Shown here: one piece after another, positions 20,314 to 28,572 of the stretch
Layout: each line of letters starts with the position of its first letter
How positions within the stretch are numbered: position 1 is the stretch's first letter
Source: Lysobacteraceae bacterium
GTDB taxonomy: Bacteria > Pseudomonadota > Gammaproteobacteria > Nevskiales > Nevskiaceae
Length of the DNA: 64,000 bases
Assembly: GCA_013823855.1 (NCBI GenBank)
Contig: PNMW01000042.1
Location: forward strand, 22,401 to 86,400
Direction of reading: 5' to 3'
Translations under genes and position numbers: made by a program
Notes under the pieces: generated by a model
The model's database searches: none
Seen by the model: only the letters and a program-made list of their open reading frames with translations
Told to the model about the DNA's origin: nothing

Positions 20314-20735
20314 TCAGGTTGACGCTTCCTTATCCGTGTTCTGCGAACCGCTATTGGCGCACTGCTGTCGTCGCCGGCCGCGTGTCGACGTTCGTCAGCG
20401 GGGAAGCGAAGCAGTACCGCCGCGACGTCGAGCTGGCGTGGATGCAGGCCTACGGCGCTCGCGCCGCCGCCACCGGCCCGCTGACGCTGACCCTGGCGCT
20501 GCACGGCCCCTGCCCGCAGGACTGGGCGAAGCGGGAGCGGAAGGAGGGGCCCAACTGGTGGCTCGATGCCCGGTGTATCGACCTTGGCAATGCCGAGAAG
20601 GTGGTCGCCGACGCACTGCAGGGCCTGGCCTACGCCGACGACAAGCAGCTCGTCGAGCAGCACAAGTTCAAGCGGCCGCCCGATGAGCGCGGCGCCCGCG
20701 TCGAGATCTGGATCGAACCCTGGGGTGGTGAATGA
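20310..20735 (+). CDS. rusA: RusA-like Holliday junction resolvase
   Basis: A 141-residue resolvase of the RusA family, which cuts four-way junctions in phage recombination and packaging. It starts MIRLTLPYPCSANRYWR. The acidic active-site stretch is DARCIDLGNAEKVVADALQG, then LAYADDKQLVEQHKFKR and a final beta strand ARVEIWIEPWG. GGAGGG lies ten bases before the ATG, which overlaps the GIY-YIG stop. The first 60 or so bases have lower GC than the rest of the gene, possibly because they came in with the homing endonuclease. Confidence 0.87.
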   Translation: MIRLTLPYPCSANRYWRTAVVAGRVSTFVSGEAKQYRRDVELAWMQAYGARAAATGPLTLTLALHGPCPQDWAKRERKEGPNWWLDARCIDLGNAEKVVADALQGLAYADDKQLVEQHKFKRPPDERGARVEIWIEPWGGE

Positions 20736-21196
20736 CGCACATCGAGCAGCTGCTGTCGCGGTACATGCTGTGGCGCACCGGGGCGCCGCTGGAGTTCCCG
20801 AGCCGGCCGACGGTCGAGGCGCGTATCCAGGACATGCACGAAAACGCGGGCGTGCCGGGCGGGAGCGGCATCAAGTATTCGATCTACGAACTCGACGGCG
20901 AGACGTTCACCTGCAAGCCCGACGGCGGGCTCGGCGATCTCTGCGAGAAACTGGACAGCCGGATGCGGTTCGACCGGACGATGCGGGAGGTGGCCGACGC
21001 GATCCGCCTGCTGCCGGATCGGCACCGGGGCGTGATCCAGATCCTGTACCACGTCAACGCAAGGGAGCCGCTGTCGGTGCGCGCCCTGGCCGAGCAACTG
21101 CACATCCCGCGCACCGCCGCCGACAACCGGAGAGCGCAGGCCCTGGGATACCTGGAAGCAGCGCTGGTCGGTCGCGGCATCCTGAGGGCAGCATGA
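20732..21196 (+). CDS. Q-like late regulator / sigma-region-4-like HTH protein
   Basis: A 154-residue protein that I assign to the antitermination Q-like group. The C-terminal half reads AIRLLPDRHRGVIQILYHVN, then EPLSVRALAEQLHIPRTAAD and NRRAQALGYLEAAL. This is a sigma-70 region-4 style helix-turn-helix, as found in many Q-type late regulators. The N-terminal half holds a small beta domain (YSIYELDGETFTCKPDGG). It lies just upstream of a promoter-terminator pair and the lysis and structural genes, exactly where lambda keeps Q. Confidence 0.72.
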   Translation: MTHIEQLLSRYMLWRTGAPLEFPSRPTVEARIQDMHENAGVPGGSGIKYSIYELDGETFTCKPDGGLGDLCEKLDSRMRFDRTMREVADAIRLLPDRHRGVIQILYHVNAREPLSVRALAEQLHIPRTAADNRRAQALGYLEAALVGRGILRAA

Positions 21197-21849
21197 AGAC
21201 CGGCAGGTTCAAGGCCCGCGAGGAACTTGAAAGGGCAGTGCGGGTGTTCCGCGCCGAACTGCTGACGCAGCGCGAAATCGCCGCCGAATGCGAAGTGTCA
21301 AAGCGCACGGTGCAGCGCATCGTCGCCGCTGTTGACGGTGGCAGCCACCGAGGGCATGATTTCACCATTCTGGAATCCCCTGCCCGAACCCCGCCCTGTG
21401 CGGGGTTTTTGCGTTTGGACGCTGACATGCTGAAACCGCGCGACGAACAACGACTCGCCGAGGTGCACCCAGTGCTGGCCGGCATCGTGCGCGTCGTCGC
21501 CGCGTCGGTTCCGCTGATGGTGGTGGAGGGCGCAAGGTCGCTCGACCGCCAGCGCGAGCTGTTCCGGCTCGGCAAGTCGAGGACGATGGACTCCCGTCAT
21601 CTGCCGAAGATCCCGGCCGGGGCCCCGCACCTGCCGCCGGTGTCTCACGCCGTCGACCTCGCCCCACTTGTCGACCTCGACGGTGACGGCGACCGCGAGC
21701 TGACATGGGAGAGCAAGCATTTCCTGCCGATCGCCAGAGCGATGCTGGCCGAAGCCGCCAAGCAGAAGGTGGCGATCGTGTGGGGTGGGAGCTGGAAGTC
21801 GTTCGTCGACATGCCGCACTTCGAGCTGGCGCGGAGCAGCTATCCGTGA
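21193..21849 (+). CDS. M15-type endolysin in an open frame with an N-terminal HTH segment
   Basis: The uninterrupted frame from the ATG at 21193 (overlapping the regulator's stop) has two parts. Residues 1-55 form a homeodomain-like HTH (LLTQREIAAECEVSKRTVQR). Residues 79-218 are an L-Ala-D-Glu or VanY-type M15 peptidase: VVEGARSLDRQRELFRLGKS, SRHLPKIPAG, the zinc ligands in SHAVDLAPLV and a closing DMPHFEL. A promoter and a terminator lie between the parts. The lysin may therefore start at the ATG at 21427 (140 residues, a normal length), with the HTH made separately from early RNA. Which form is produced is unresolved. The lysin would cleave peptidoglycan stem peptides at host lysis. Confidence 0.75.
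   Translation: MKTGRFKAREELERAVRVFRAELLTQREIAAECEVSKRTVQRIVAAVDGGSHRGHDFTILESPARTPPCAGFLRLDADMLKPRDEQRLAEVHPVLAGIVRVVAASVPLMVVEGARSLDRQRELFRLGKSRTMDSRHLPKIPAGAPHLPPVSHAVDLAPLVDLDGDGDRELTWESKHFLPIARAMLAEAAKQKVAIVWGGSWKSFVDMPHFELARSSYP
21332..21360 (+). promoter_or_regulatory. Putative late promoter (pR'-like)
   Basis: TTGACG (21332-21337), a 17-base spacer and CATGAT (21355-21360) make a good -35 and a fair -10, with a start expected near 21367. It lies directly after the Q-like gene and about 20 bases before a strong terminator, the same order as lambda Q, pR' and tR'. Confidence 0.6.
21387..21410 (+). terminator. Rho-independent terminator before the lysis genes (tR'-like)
   Basis: AACCCCGC and GCGGGGTT form an 8-bp stem (21387-21394 with 21400-21407) with the loop CCTGT, followed by more Ts. 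It stands between the putative late promoter and the endolysin start, within an open reading frame. It would cap late transcription until overridden by an antiterminator. Confidence 0.8.
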
Positions 21850-22241
21850 AGCCTGCAGCTGCAGCCGTCGTCAGCGGAGGGAGCGTCGCCGCTTTCGCCG
21901 CAATCAGCGCGTCAGACGTCAGCGATTGGTTGGCGATCATTGAGCGCATCAGCGAGTCGAAAGCCGGTCTTCTGGTGCTCTGCCTGCTGTTCCTGGTCGG
22001 GCTGGTTTTCCTACTCGTGAAGCAATGGCACAGCGGCGCGGCTTGCGAGGCCCGCATCGAGCAGCTGACCCACGCTATGGCGAGCATGTACGCGTTACTG
22101 GCGACGGACGACCGCTACCCCGAGCTGCCGTCGTTCGATGATTTCGTCGCCAACGGGCTCGACCTCCGCAAGATGCACAAGGCCCGCGCCCAGGCCGGCG
22201 CTTACAGCAGGCCGAAGGACACGAAGCAGGTCGCCGAATGA
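21846..22241 (+). CDS. Holin-like membrane protein
   Basis: A GTG at 21846 overlapping the endolysin stop gives 131 residues. There is a weakly hydrophobic N-terminus (AAAAVVSGGSVAAFAAISAS) and a strong span at about 42-63 (AGLLVLCLLFLVGLVFLLVK), then a helical cytoplasmic domain. Position directly after the endolysin and the membrane pattern fit a holin or pinholin that releases the lysin. No separate spanin pair is seen. It could instead be an accessory lysis protein. Confidence 0.65.
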   Translation: MKPAAAAVVSGGSVAAFAAISASDVSDWLAIIERISESKAGLLVLCLLFLVGLVFLLVKQWHSGAACEARIEQLTHAMASMYALLATDDRYPELPSFDDFVANGLDLRKMHKARAQAGAYSRPKDTKQVAE

Positions 22242-22603
22242 AAGCCGCCATTCAGCTGATGAATCAGGCGCTGGCCGCGCTCCGCGCCGAGACGGCGAGC
22301 CGAGAGGCAAGCCTCGCGATCACCAATCTGGAGCAGGCGCAGATGTGGGCCGAGCGCGCCGCGATGGCGAGCGAGCCGAAGCCCGAGGTGCCGCTCCCCG
22401 AGGTAATGGGGTACGAATCTTGGTATGACGCCTCATCGCCCCAGCTGATGATTGCCGCTCGCTTTATCAGCGGTCGGCGTCACAAAGTTTCTTCAGATCG
22501 GTTCGCGCACGAATATCGCGATCAGCGCGCGCTTGTCGCGAGGTGCTTGTTGCATCTGCAGGAGCGGGAGCGCGATGCCCTGATGGCAGAGGGTTGCAAG
22601 TGA
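22238..22603 (+). CDS. Phage hypothetical protein with a SLAxTxLExAxMWA helix
   Basis: A 121-residue soluble protein. The N-terminal helical part reads MKAAIQLMNQALAALRAETA and then SREASLAITNLEQAQMWAER. The second motif recalls a helix seen in small phage proteins, including relatives of the anti-CBASS protein Acb2, but the rest (YESWYDASSPQLMIAARFIS and a basic C-terminal helix) does not clearly belong to that family. It lies between the holin-like and terminase genes, a common spot for accessory genes. Function unproven. Confidence 0.6.
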   Translation: MKAAIQLMNQALAALRAETASREASLAITNLEQAQMWAERAAMASEPKPEVPLPEVMGYESWYDASSPQLMIAARFISGRRHKVSSDRFAHEYRDQRALVARCLLHLQERERDALMAEGCK

Positions 22604-22896
22604 TCGACAGCAAGGTGGTGCCGCTGTTCAAGAAGGCGGCGGCGGAAGATGAGTCGCCGACCATGACGGGGCCGGCCAAGTGCCTGGCCTGCGAGCATGA
22701 ATGGCAGACGGTAGCGCCGGTTGGTACTTGCCAACTGGAGTGCCCGAGCTGCGAATCGACTAGGGCGACGTTCAAGCATCCCTGCGGCGTTCCCGTCGGC
22801 GAGCTTGTGCGGGAATGCAACTGCGGCAGCCGGATCTTCTACGTCACCCCGAACGGCGTGCACTGCTGGCTGTGCGCGACCACGCAAGAGTTCTGA
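22600..22896 (+). CDS. Zinc-ribbon phage protein (98 aa)
   Basis: From a GTG overlapping the upstream stop, 98 residues begin MIDSKVVPLFKKAAAEDESP. Two zinc ribbons are visible: CLACEHEWQTVAPVGTC...CPSC and CNCGSRIFYVTPNGVHCWLC. Proteins with this layout often precede small terminase genes in phages of Burkholderia and Xanthomonas. The role is unknown; zinc-stabilised nucleic-acid binding is likely. Confidence 0.65.
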   Translation: MIDSKVVPLFKKAAAEDESPTMTGPAKCLACEHEWQTVAPVGTCQLECPSCESTRATFKHPCGVPVGELVRECNCGSRIFYVTPNGVHCWLCATTQEF

Positions 22897-22897
22897 C

Positions 22898-23419
22898 GTG
22901 CCCGCGCTCGACAACGCTCGGCATGAGCGATTCGCACACGAATACATCGTCGACCTGAACGGCAAGCAGGCCGCGATTCGCGCCGGCTACTCGCCAGGTG
23001 CCGCCGAGGTGACGGCGTCGAAGCTGGTAAGCAATGCAAAGGTGGCTGCCCGCATCGACGAGCTGAAGGCCGCGCGCCTGAAGCGGGTCGACATGGACGC
23101 CGACGCGACGCTGAAGCGCATCGAAGACGCGGTGAACGCGGACGTCGCCGATCTGTACGGCGAAGACCTGCGGATGCTGCACCCGAGGCAGATGCCGAAG
23201 GAGGTGCGGGCGCTGATCAGCAGCGTCGAGCACTTCCCGAACGGCAAGGTGAAAGTGAAGTTCATCGACAAGGCGAAGGCGCTGGAAATGCTGGCGCGTC
23301 ACCACAACCTGTTCGATGCCGAGAACAAGGGCAAGGCGGCGGCGATGAGCGAGGCGATGGCCGGCCTGATCGCTGCGGCGTCGGAAGGCGGTGGACTGGC
23401 GGGCCTGCTGAAGCGGTGA
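22898..23419 (+). CDS. terS: Terminase small subunit
   Basis: A 173-residue small terminase (Terminase_2 type). RHERFAHEYIVDLNGKQAAI, RAGYSPGAAEVTASKLVSNA and KVAARIDELKAARLKR form the N-terminal HTH and oligomerisation helices. The rest (DVADLYGEDLRMLHPRQMPK and VRALISSVEHFPNGKVKVKF) is the usual C-terminal beta part that contacts the large subunit. It would recognise phage DNA for packaging. The GTG start lies two bases after the upstream stop, and its stop overlaps the large subunit's start. Confidence 0.87.
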   Translation: MPALDNARHERFAHEYIVDLNGKQAAIRAGYSPGAAEVTASKLVSNAKVAARIDELKAARLKRVDMDADATLKRIEDAVNADVADLYGEDLRMLHPRQMPKEVRALISSVEHFPNGKVKVKFIDKAKALEMLARHHNLFDAENKGKAAAMSEAMAGLIAAASEGGGLAGLLKR

Positions 23420-24921
23420 TCCCCGAGGCTGCGCTGGCGCTGCTCGGCGAGCGGCTGAAGGACCAGGCGTGGCGGCTGTCCAACCTGTACTGGATCGTCG
23501 ACAAGGACGGCCGGGCGCGGAAGTTCGAGCCGAACTGGGCGCAGGCTGAGGTGTTCGCCAAGCTGGGCCGGCGCAACATCGACCTGAAGGTGCGCCAGCT
23601 CGGCATTACGACTGGCTACTGCATGCTGTGGCTGGACTCGATCCTGTTCAGCCGTGACCTGAAGGTCGGCATCGTCGCGCACACCAAGGGCGACGCCCAG
23701 GTCATCTTCCGCGACAAGATCCTGTACGCCTACGACCGCTTGCCTGACGAGATCAAGGCAGCGGTGCCGGTGACGAAGCGCGACGGCGGCGAACTGGCGC
23801 TGGAGAACGGCAGCGGTATCCGCGTCAGCGTGTCGTTCCGCTCCGGCACGCCGCAGATCCTGCACATCACCGAGCTGGGCTACATCGCCAGCCGGATGCC
23901 GGCGAGAGCCGAGGAGATCAAGACGGGCGCACTGCAGGCGGTGCCGAAGGACGGCATCGTCGTGATCGAGTCCACCGCCAAGGGGCGCGCCGGACTGTTC
24001 TTCGACCTCGTCACCGAGGCGCAGAAGCGCATCGCAGGCCCGTACGACTACGCGTTGAACTTCCTGCCGTGGTGGAAAGAGCCCGGCTACCAGCTGCCAG
24101 ACACCGGCACGTTCGCGCAGACCGCCGAGGAGAAGCAGTACCTCGACGACCTGGAGGCGAAGGTCGGCCAGCGCATCACCCGCGATCAGCGCGAGTGGTA
24201 CTGCCGCAAGTGGCGCGAGCTGGGCGACGACCGATTCGCGGAGTACCCCAGTACGCCGGAGGAAGCGTTCCGGCAGTCGACCGAAGGCGCCTACTACGGC
24301 AAGCAGATGCTCGACGCCTGGCGCAGCAACCGCATCACTGAGGTGCCGATCGAGCCCGGCCTGCCCGTTGAGACGTGGTGGGACATCGGCGTCAACGACT
24401 CGACCGCGATCTGGTTCGTGCAGCGCTTCGGCCTGGAGGTTCGGGTCGTCGACTACTACGCGAACAGCGGCGAGGGCCTGCCGCACTACGCGGAATACCT
24501 CACGAAGTGGCAGGAGCAGCACGGCGCTCGCGTCGGCCGCGCGATCGGCCCGCATGACCTGCGGGTGAAGGAGTGGGGCGGCGCGGAGACGCGACTCGCC
24601 CGCGCCGAGAAGCTCGGCATCAATTTCGAGATCGCCCCGGAGCTGTCGGTCGCCGACGGCATCGAGGCGGTGCGCAACGTCCTGCCGCGCTGTGTGTTCG
24701 ACGAGACGCGCTGCGCAGCAGGTATCAAGGCGCTGGAGTCCTACCGCAAGGAATGGGACGCAGCACTGGGCGTCTGGAAGAACCAACCGCTGCACGACTG
24801 GGCGTCTGACCCGGCCGACTCGTTTCGCTACGGAGCATTGAGCATGTCGAAAGCGCCTGCACAGATCGGCCAGGTAAGCCGGTCGGCTGCGCGCCGCGTC
24901 GTCCCGGTGCGCTGGAAGTGA
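23416..24921 (+). CDS. terL: Terminase large subunit
   Basis: A 501-residue packaging ATPase and nuclease. The ATPase half has a Walker A-like KVRQLGITTG (about residues 57-66), Walker B ILHITELGY, and the coupling motif GIVVIESTAKGR. The nuclease half has an RNase H-like start WWDIGVNDSTAIWFVQRFG and later acidic residues around DCADPADS-type positions (WASDPADSFRYG). It drives DNA into procapsids through the portal encoded next. Start GTG overlaps terS and the stop overlaps the portal start. Confidence 0.93.
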   Translation: MIPEAALALLGERLKDQAWRLSNLYWIVDKDGRARKFEPNWAQAEVFAKLGRRNIDLKVRQLGITTGYCMLWLDSILFSRDLKVGIVAHTKGDAQVIFRDKILYAYDRLPDEIKAAVPVTKRDGGELALENGSGIRVSVSFRSGTPQILHITELGYIASRMPARAEEIKTGALQAVPKDGIVVIESTAKGRAGLFFDLVTEAQKRIAGPYDYALNFLPWWKEPGYQLPDTGTFAQTAEEKQYLDDLEAKVGQRITRDQREWYCRKWRELGDDRFAEYPSTPEEAFRQSTEGAYYGKQMLDAWRSNRITEVPIEPGLPVETWWDIGVNDSTAIWFVQRFGLEVRVVDYYANSGEGLPHYAEYLTKWQEQHGARVGRAIGPHDLRVKEWGGAETRLARAEKLGINFEIAPELSVADGIEAVRNVLPRCVFDETRCAAGIKALESYRKEWDAALGVWKNQPLHDWASDPADSFRYGALSMSKAPAQIGQVSRSAARRVVPVRWK

Positions 24922-27194
24922 ACGCGACGCCCGCCCGCATGCCCGGCCTGTCGGCTGGCATGGCACTGCGCGTCAGCCCGGCCGGTCCGGACTATTCGGC
25001 AGCCGGTGGCATGCCGTCTGTCAACGGCAACGGCGCGCAGATCAGCAATCGCGGGTTGGTGAAGATCAAGACGCCGGCCCAGGTGTCCGCCGAGCAGGAC
25101 AACTCGCGCGCCGAAGCGGCTCCGCAGCCGATCGACGCCGCGTCGATGCGGCACACCATGCTGGTCGGCAAGATCGACGCAGCCTGGCAGCGCAACAAGA
25201 TGGCGCGGCAGCTCGTCGACCGCCGACTGCTGGCCTGCCTGCGGATGCGCAAAGGCGTCTACAGCCCCGATGAATTGACCGCGATCAAGGCCACCGGTCA
25301 GAACAACTACGTCTACCTGCCGATTGCCGCAACGAAATGCCGAGCGCTGGTGTCGTGGCTGAAAGAGATCCTGATGTCGCCGGGCGATCGGCCCTGCGGC
25401 CTGGAGCCCCGCCACCTGCCGGAGATCCCGGAGCCGGTACGGCAGGCCATCATGCTGCGCGCTCAGATGCGCGCGCAGGACCTGATCAGCCAGCAGATCG
25501 CCGCCGGCGGCGAGCCGACCGAGTTCGAGCAGTTCCAGGCGCTGCAGGAGGAGCTGGCCGACCAGATGCAGGCAGAGGTCAAGCTCGAAGCGAAGAAGCG
25601 CGCTGACCGCGCCGCCGGCCACATGGAGCGGGCCGTGTTCCACGAAATGGACACCGGCGGCTGGGACGAGGCGTTCGCCGAGTTCCTGGACTACTTCAGC
25701 ACCTATCCGACGGCGATCCTGAAGGGCCCCTACCTGGCGCGGAAGCCGCTGCTGGAGTGGGGCCCGGGCTGGCAGCCGATCGTGAAGACCGACCCGCGCC
25801 TGCGCTGGAAGGCGGTGAACCCGTTCGACTGCTACCCGGCACCGCTGGCGCGCGACGCGCAGGACCGCGAGTTCATCGAGCGGCTGCGGCTGTCGGAACG
25901 CGAGCTGTACGAAATGATCGGCGTCCCCGGTGTCGACGAGGAGGCGGTTCGCTGGACGCTGCAGAACCACAACGCCGGCCTGCTGCGGAACTGGATCTGG
26001 ACCGACGCCGAGCGCAACCAGCTGGAGGGCGACACCAACTACAACTGGTTTGGCAACGAGGACTTGATCGACGGTCTGCTGTACTGGGGCAGTGTCGACG
26101 GCCGCACGCTGCAGGGCTGGGGCGTCAGCGGCATCAACGACCTCGACCGCCGCTACGAGGTGGAGGCGATCAGGATCGGCAATCGCATCGTCATGTGCCG
26201 CGTCAACGAGGACCCGCTCGGCCGGCGCCCGTACCGCGTCGCGAGCTTCGAGACGATCCCCGGCAGCTTTTGGGGTCGTGGCGTGCCAGAGCTGTGCGAG
26301 TCGCACCAGGACATCGCCAACGGTGCCGCCCGGGCGCTGGTCAACAACATGGGCTACGCCAGCGGCCCGATGGTCGGCGTGAACATTGACCGCATGCCGC
26401 CGGGCGAAGACATCACCGCGATTTTCCCGTTCAAGATCTGGCAGTTCAACAAGGACGAGTCTGGCGGCTCTGGCGCGGCGAACAAGCCGCTGGAGTTTTT
26501 CCAGGCAACCAGCTTGGCCGGCGAGCTGATCCAGATTTTCGATGCCTTCGAGAACAAGGCCGACGATGCCACCGGCATCCCGCGCTACAGCTACGGCAGC
26601 CAGGACGTGCAGGGTGCCGGCTCCACTGCGCGCGGCCTGTCGATGCTGATGGGTGCCGCTGCGAAGGGCATCCGGCGCGCGATCAGCGACATCGACATGA
26701 AGGTGCTGCGCGAGGGCGTCTATGACGTGTTCGTGCACCTGATGCTGTACAGCAACGACAACCAGATCAAGGGCGACTGCGTCATCGTGCCGAAGGGCTC
26801 GACCGCGCTGCTGATCAAGGAGCAGCTGCAGGAAGGCCGGCAGATCGCGCTGAACATGGCCGGCTCGACGCCGCTGTTCGCTGCGCTGATCGGCAAGCGC
26901 GGCACCGCCAAGCTGCTGCAGGATTACTTCAAGGGTCTGAACCTGCCGAACGTGCTGCCGGAAGGCCACGAACTCGACGAGCTGATCAAGCAGATCGAGG
27001 AGGCCGAGGCTGCGGCCGCCCAGGCGCCGCCGCCGCAGCTGCAGGTGGCCGAGATCAACAACCAGGGCCGTCTGCAGGTCGCGCAGGCCAACAACCAGAG
27101 CCGCGAGCGCATCGCCGCCGCCGGCATGGCGAAGGATCTCGTTTCCCGCAATCAGCAGAGGCCAGTCGGTGCGCTTGACCAAGCCCCAGGCTGA
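24918..27194 (+). CDS. Portal protein (podovirus type)
   Basis: A 758-residue head-to-tail portal. Size and order (after terL, before scaffold) fit podovirus portals of the P22/Bcep22 kind. Diagnostic stretches are LVSWLKEILMSPGDRPCGLE, RAAGHMERAVFHEMDTGGWD, WKAVNPFDCYPAPLARDAQD, RPYRVASFETIPGSFWGRGV and DATGIPRYSYGSQDVQGAGS followed by TARGLSMLMG. The C-terminal 120 residues are helical and rich in Gln and Ala. Twelve copies would form the DNA channel at one vertex. Confidence 0.92.
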   Translation: MNATPARMPGLSAGMALRVSPAGPDYSAAGGMPSVNGNGAQISNRGLVKIKTPAQVSAEQDNSRAEAAPQPIDAASMRHTMLVGKIDAAWQRNKMARQLVDRRLLACLRMRKGVYSPDELTAIKATGQNNYVYLPIAATKCRALVSWLKEILMSPGDRPCGLEPRHLPEIPEPVRQAIMLRAQMRAQDLISQQIAAGGEPTEFEQFQALQEELADQMQAEVKLEAKKRADRAAGHMERAVFHEMDTGGWDEAFAEFLDYFSTYPTAILKGPYLARKPLLEWGPGWQPIVKTDPRLRWKAVNPFDCYPAPLARDAQDREFIERLRLSERELYEMIGVPGVDEEAVRWTLQNHNAGLLRNWIWTDAERNQLEGDTNYNWFGNEDLIDGLLYWGSVDGRTLQGWGVSGINDLDRRYEVEAIRIGNRIVMCRVNEDPLGRRPYRVASFETIPGSFWGRGVPELCESHQDIANGAARALVNNMGYASGPMVGVNIDRMPPGEDITAIFPFKIWQFNKDESGGSGAANKPLEFFQATSLAGELIQIFDAFENKADDATGIPRYSYGSQDVQGAGSTARGLSMLMGAAAKGIRRAISDIDMKVLREGVYDVFVHLMLYSNDNQIKGDCVIVPKGSTALLIKEQLQEGRQIALNMAGSTPLFAALIGKRGTAKLLQDYFKGLNLPNVLPEGHELDELIKQIEEAEAAAAQAPPPQLQVAEINNQGRLQVAQANNQSRERIAAAGMAKDLVSRNQQRPVGALDQAPG

Positions 27195-27390
27195 AGCCAT
27201 CACCCGGCTCGCCAAGAGCCCGGACTACGAAGAACTCGCAGCCCTGTTCGCCGCCCAGTTGGCAGATGCCGACAAGAGCAACAGGTCTGCCGAAGGCGTG
27301 AGTCTCCACCGCCTACAGGGCCGAGCACAGCTGCTCGCCGACCTTGTGGGGCTGCCCGAGAACGCACGCAAGACCTTGGCCGGCAGGTAG
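27169..27390 (+). CDS. Small helical protein after portal (73 aa)
   Basis: Starting at a GTG inside the end of the portal gene (26-base overlap), the 73-residue product is MRLTKPQAEAITRLAKSPDY, EELAALFAAQLADADKSNRS and a final GRAQLLADLVGLPENARKTL helix. It is entirely helical and charged. Similar small genes sit between portal and scaffold in related podophages. It may act in assembly, but no role is established. Confidence 0.65.
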   Translation: MRLTKPQAEAITRLAKSPDYEELAALFAAQLADADKSNRSAEGVSLHRLQGRAQLLADLVGLPENARKTLAGR

Positions 27391-27522
27391 CCGGCAAGCG
27401 CGCGGCCCGCTATGGCCGCAGTCACCGCCCGGTGAACCCACGCATGCGCTGCCGATGATCGCCCTCGACGGAGGGTAGTCAGCGAGCGCGTGCGCAGGCG
27501 AAGCGGAGTGATCAGGAATCTC

Positions 27523-28524
27523 ATGCCCAAGCACCCGAAGGAACTAGCAGCAGAAGCGGCCTCGGCCGCGCTCATCGAACAGATGCAACGTGGATCAGCG
27601 GCGCCGGCCCCCGAGCCGCCCGCGCCCCCCGCACCGGCACCGGCCCCGCAGCCGACGCCGGCCCCAGCACCGCCGCCCCTGGCGCCCGCCGTCCCTCCCG
27701 TGGACGAGGCGTACTACCGGCAGCGCGTATCGACGCTGGAGGGCATGGTCCGCGAACGTGATGGACGGATTCGCACGCTGGACGGCGAACTGACGGAAGC
27801 GCGCAGCAGTATCCAGCGCCTGACGCAGACGAACGCCGACCTCGCCGCGAAGCTCGCAGCGGCACCGCCCGCGCCGATCAACCTGCTGGACTACTTCAGC
27901 CAGGAAGACATCGACGACATGGGTGAGGCCGAGGCGATGCGCCAGGCAAAAGCACTGCGCCGCCTTGAGCAGCGCGTCGCCAAGCCGGAACCGTCCGCTG
28001 CGCCGATCCCGGCGCAGGCAGCACCGCAGCCGCCGGCACCGCCGGTCGACAACTCGCGGGCACAGCTCGTTTCGGTCTTCCAGGCCGAACTGTCTCGAGC
28101 CGTGCCGGGGTGGGAGACCTGGGCAGTCGGCGAGCACTGCGACCCGCGTTTCGCCACATGGCTGGCGCAGCGAGCCGAGGGGTCGATCAAGACCCGAGGC
28201 CAGCTGCTCGCCGAAGCGGAGCAGGTGCTGGATCACGTCCCCATCGTTGAACTGCTGCAGAGCTTCCTTCGATCGCTTGGCGTCGACCCGTCGCGTCGGC
28301 TCGACCCCAATTCCAGATTGGCGCCCGAAGGCGTCGGCAGTGGTGGCGGTGATCCGCCGCCTCCCGCCGATGTCCCGAAGGACGCCATGCGCCTGTCCGA
28401 GATCCAGCAGTTCACGGCGGATCTCGCGAAGGGCAAGTACCGGGGCCGGGCTCAAGAAGCGGCGGAAATGCAATCACGCATCGACCGCGCAGTCCGCAAC
28501 CAGGCAGTGATCAAGGACGTCTAG
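27523..28524 (+). CDS. Scaffold-like capsid assembly protein
   Basis: From the ATG at 27523 (AGGA eight bases upstream) the product has 333 residues. Residues about 25-60 are almost pure Pro/Ala. Residues about 62-110 form a coiled coil (QRVSTLEGMVRERDGRIRTL). The rest is helical with a basic end. Lack of motifs, coiled coil, low-complexity linker and position between portal and coat genes are typical of scaffolding proteins, which shape the procapsid and then leave. The region 27391-27522 upstream holds no gene that I can support. Confidence 0.75.
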   Translation: MPKHPKELAAEAASAALIEQMQRGSAAPAPEPPAPPAPAPAPQPTPAPAPPPLAPAVPPVDEAYYRQRVSTLEGMVRERDGRIRTLDGELTEARSSIQRLTQTNADLAAKLAAAPPAPINLLDYFSQEDIDDMGEAEAMRQAKALRRLEQRVAKPEPSAAPIPAQAAPQPPAPPVDNSRAQLVSVFQAELSRAVPGWETWAVGEHCDPRFATWLAQRAEGSIKTRGQLLAEAEQVLDHVPIVELLQSFLRSLGVDPSRRLDPNSRLAPEGVGSGGGDPPPPADVPKDAMRLSEIQQFTADLAKGKYRGRAQEAAEMQSRIDRAVRNQAVIKDV

Positions 28525-28572
28525 TCCATCACCCGGTGACGCGCGGCCGATGCTCCGAACTGGAGCACTCCA

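Noticed and set aside
24828..27215. Leftward 795-codon frame opposite the portal gene
   Set aside because: The product is rich in Arg, Leu, Ala, Val and His without motifs, as expected from the antisense of a GC-biased gene; the portal frame is clearly coding.
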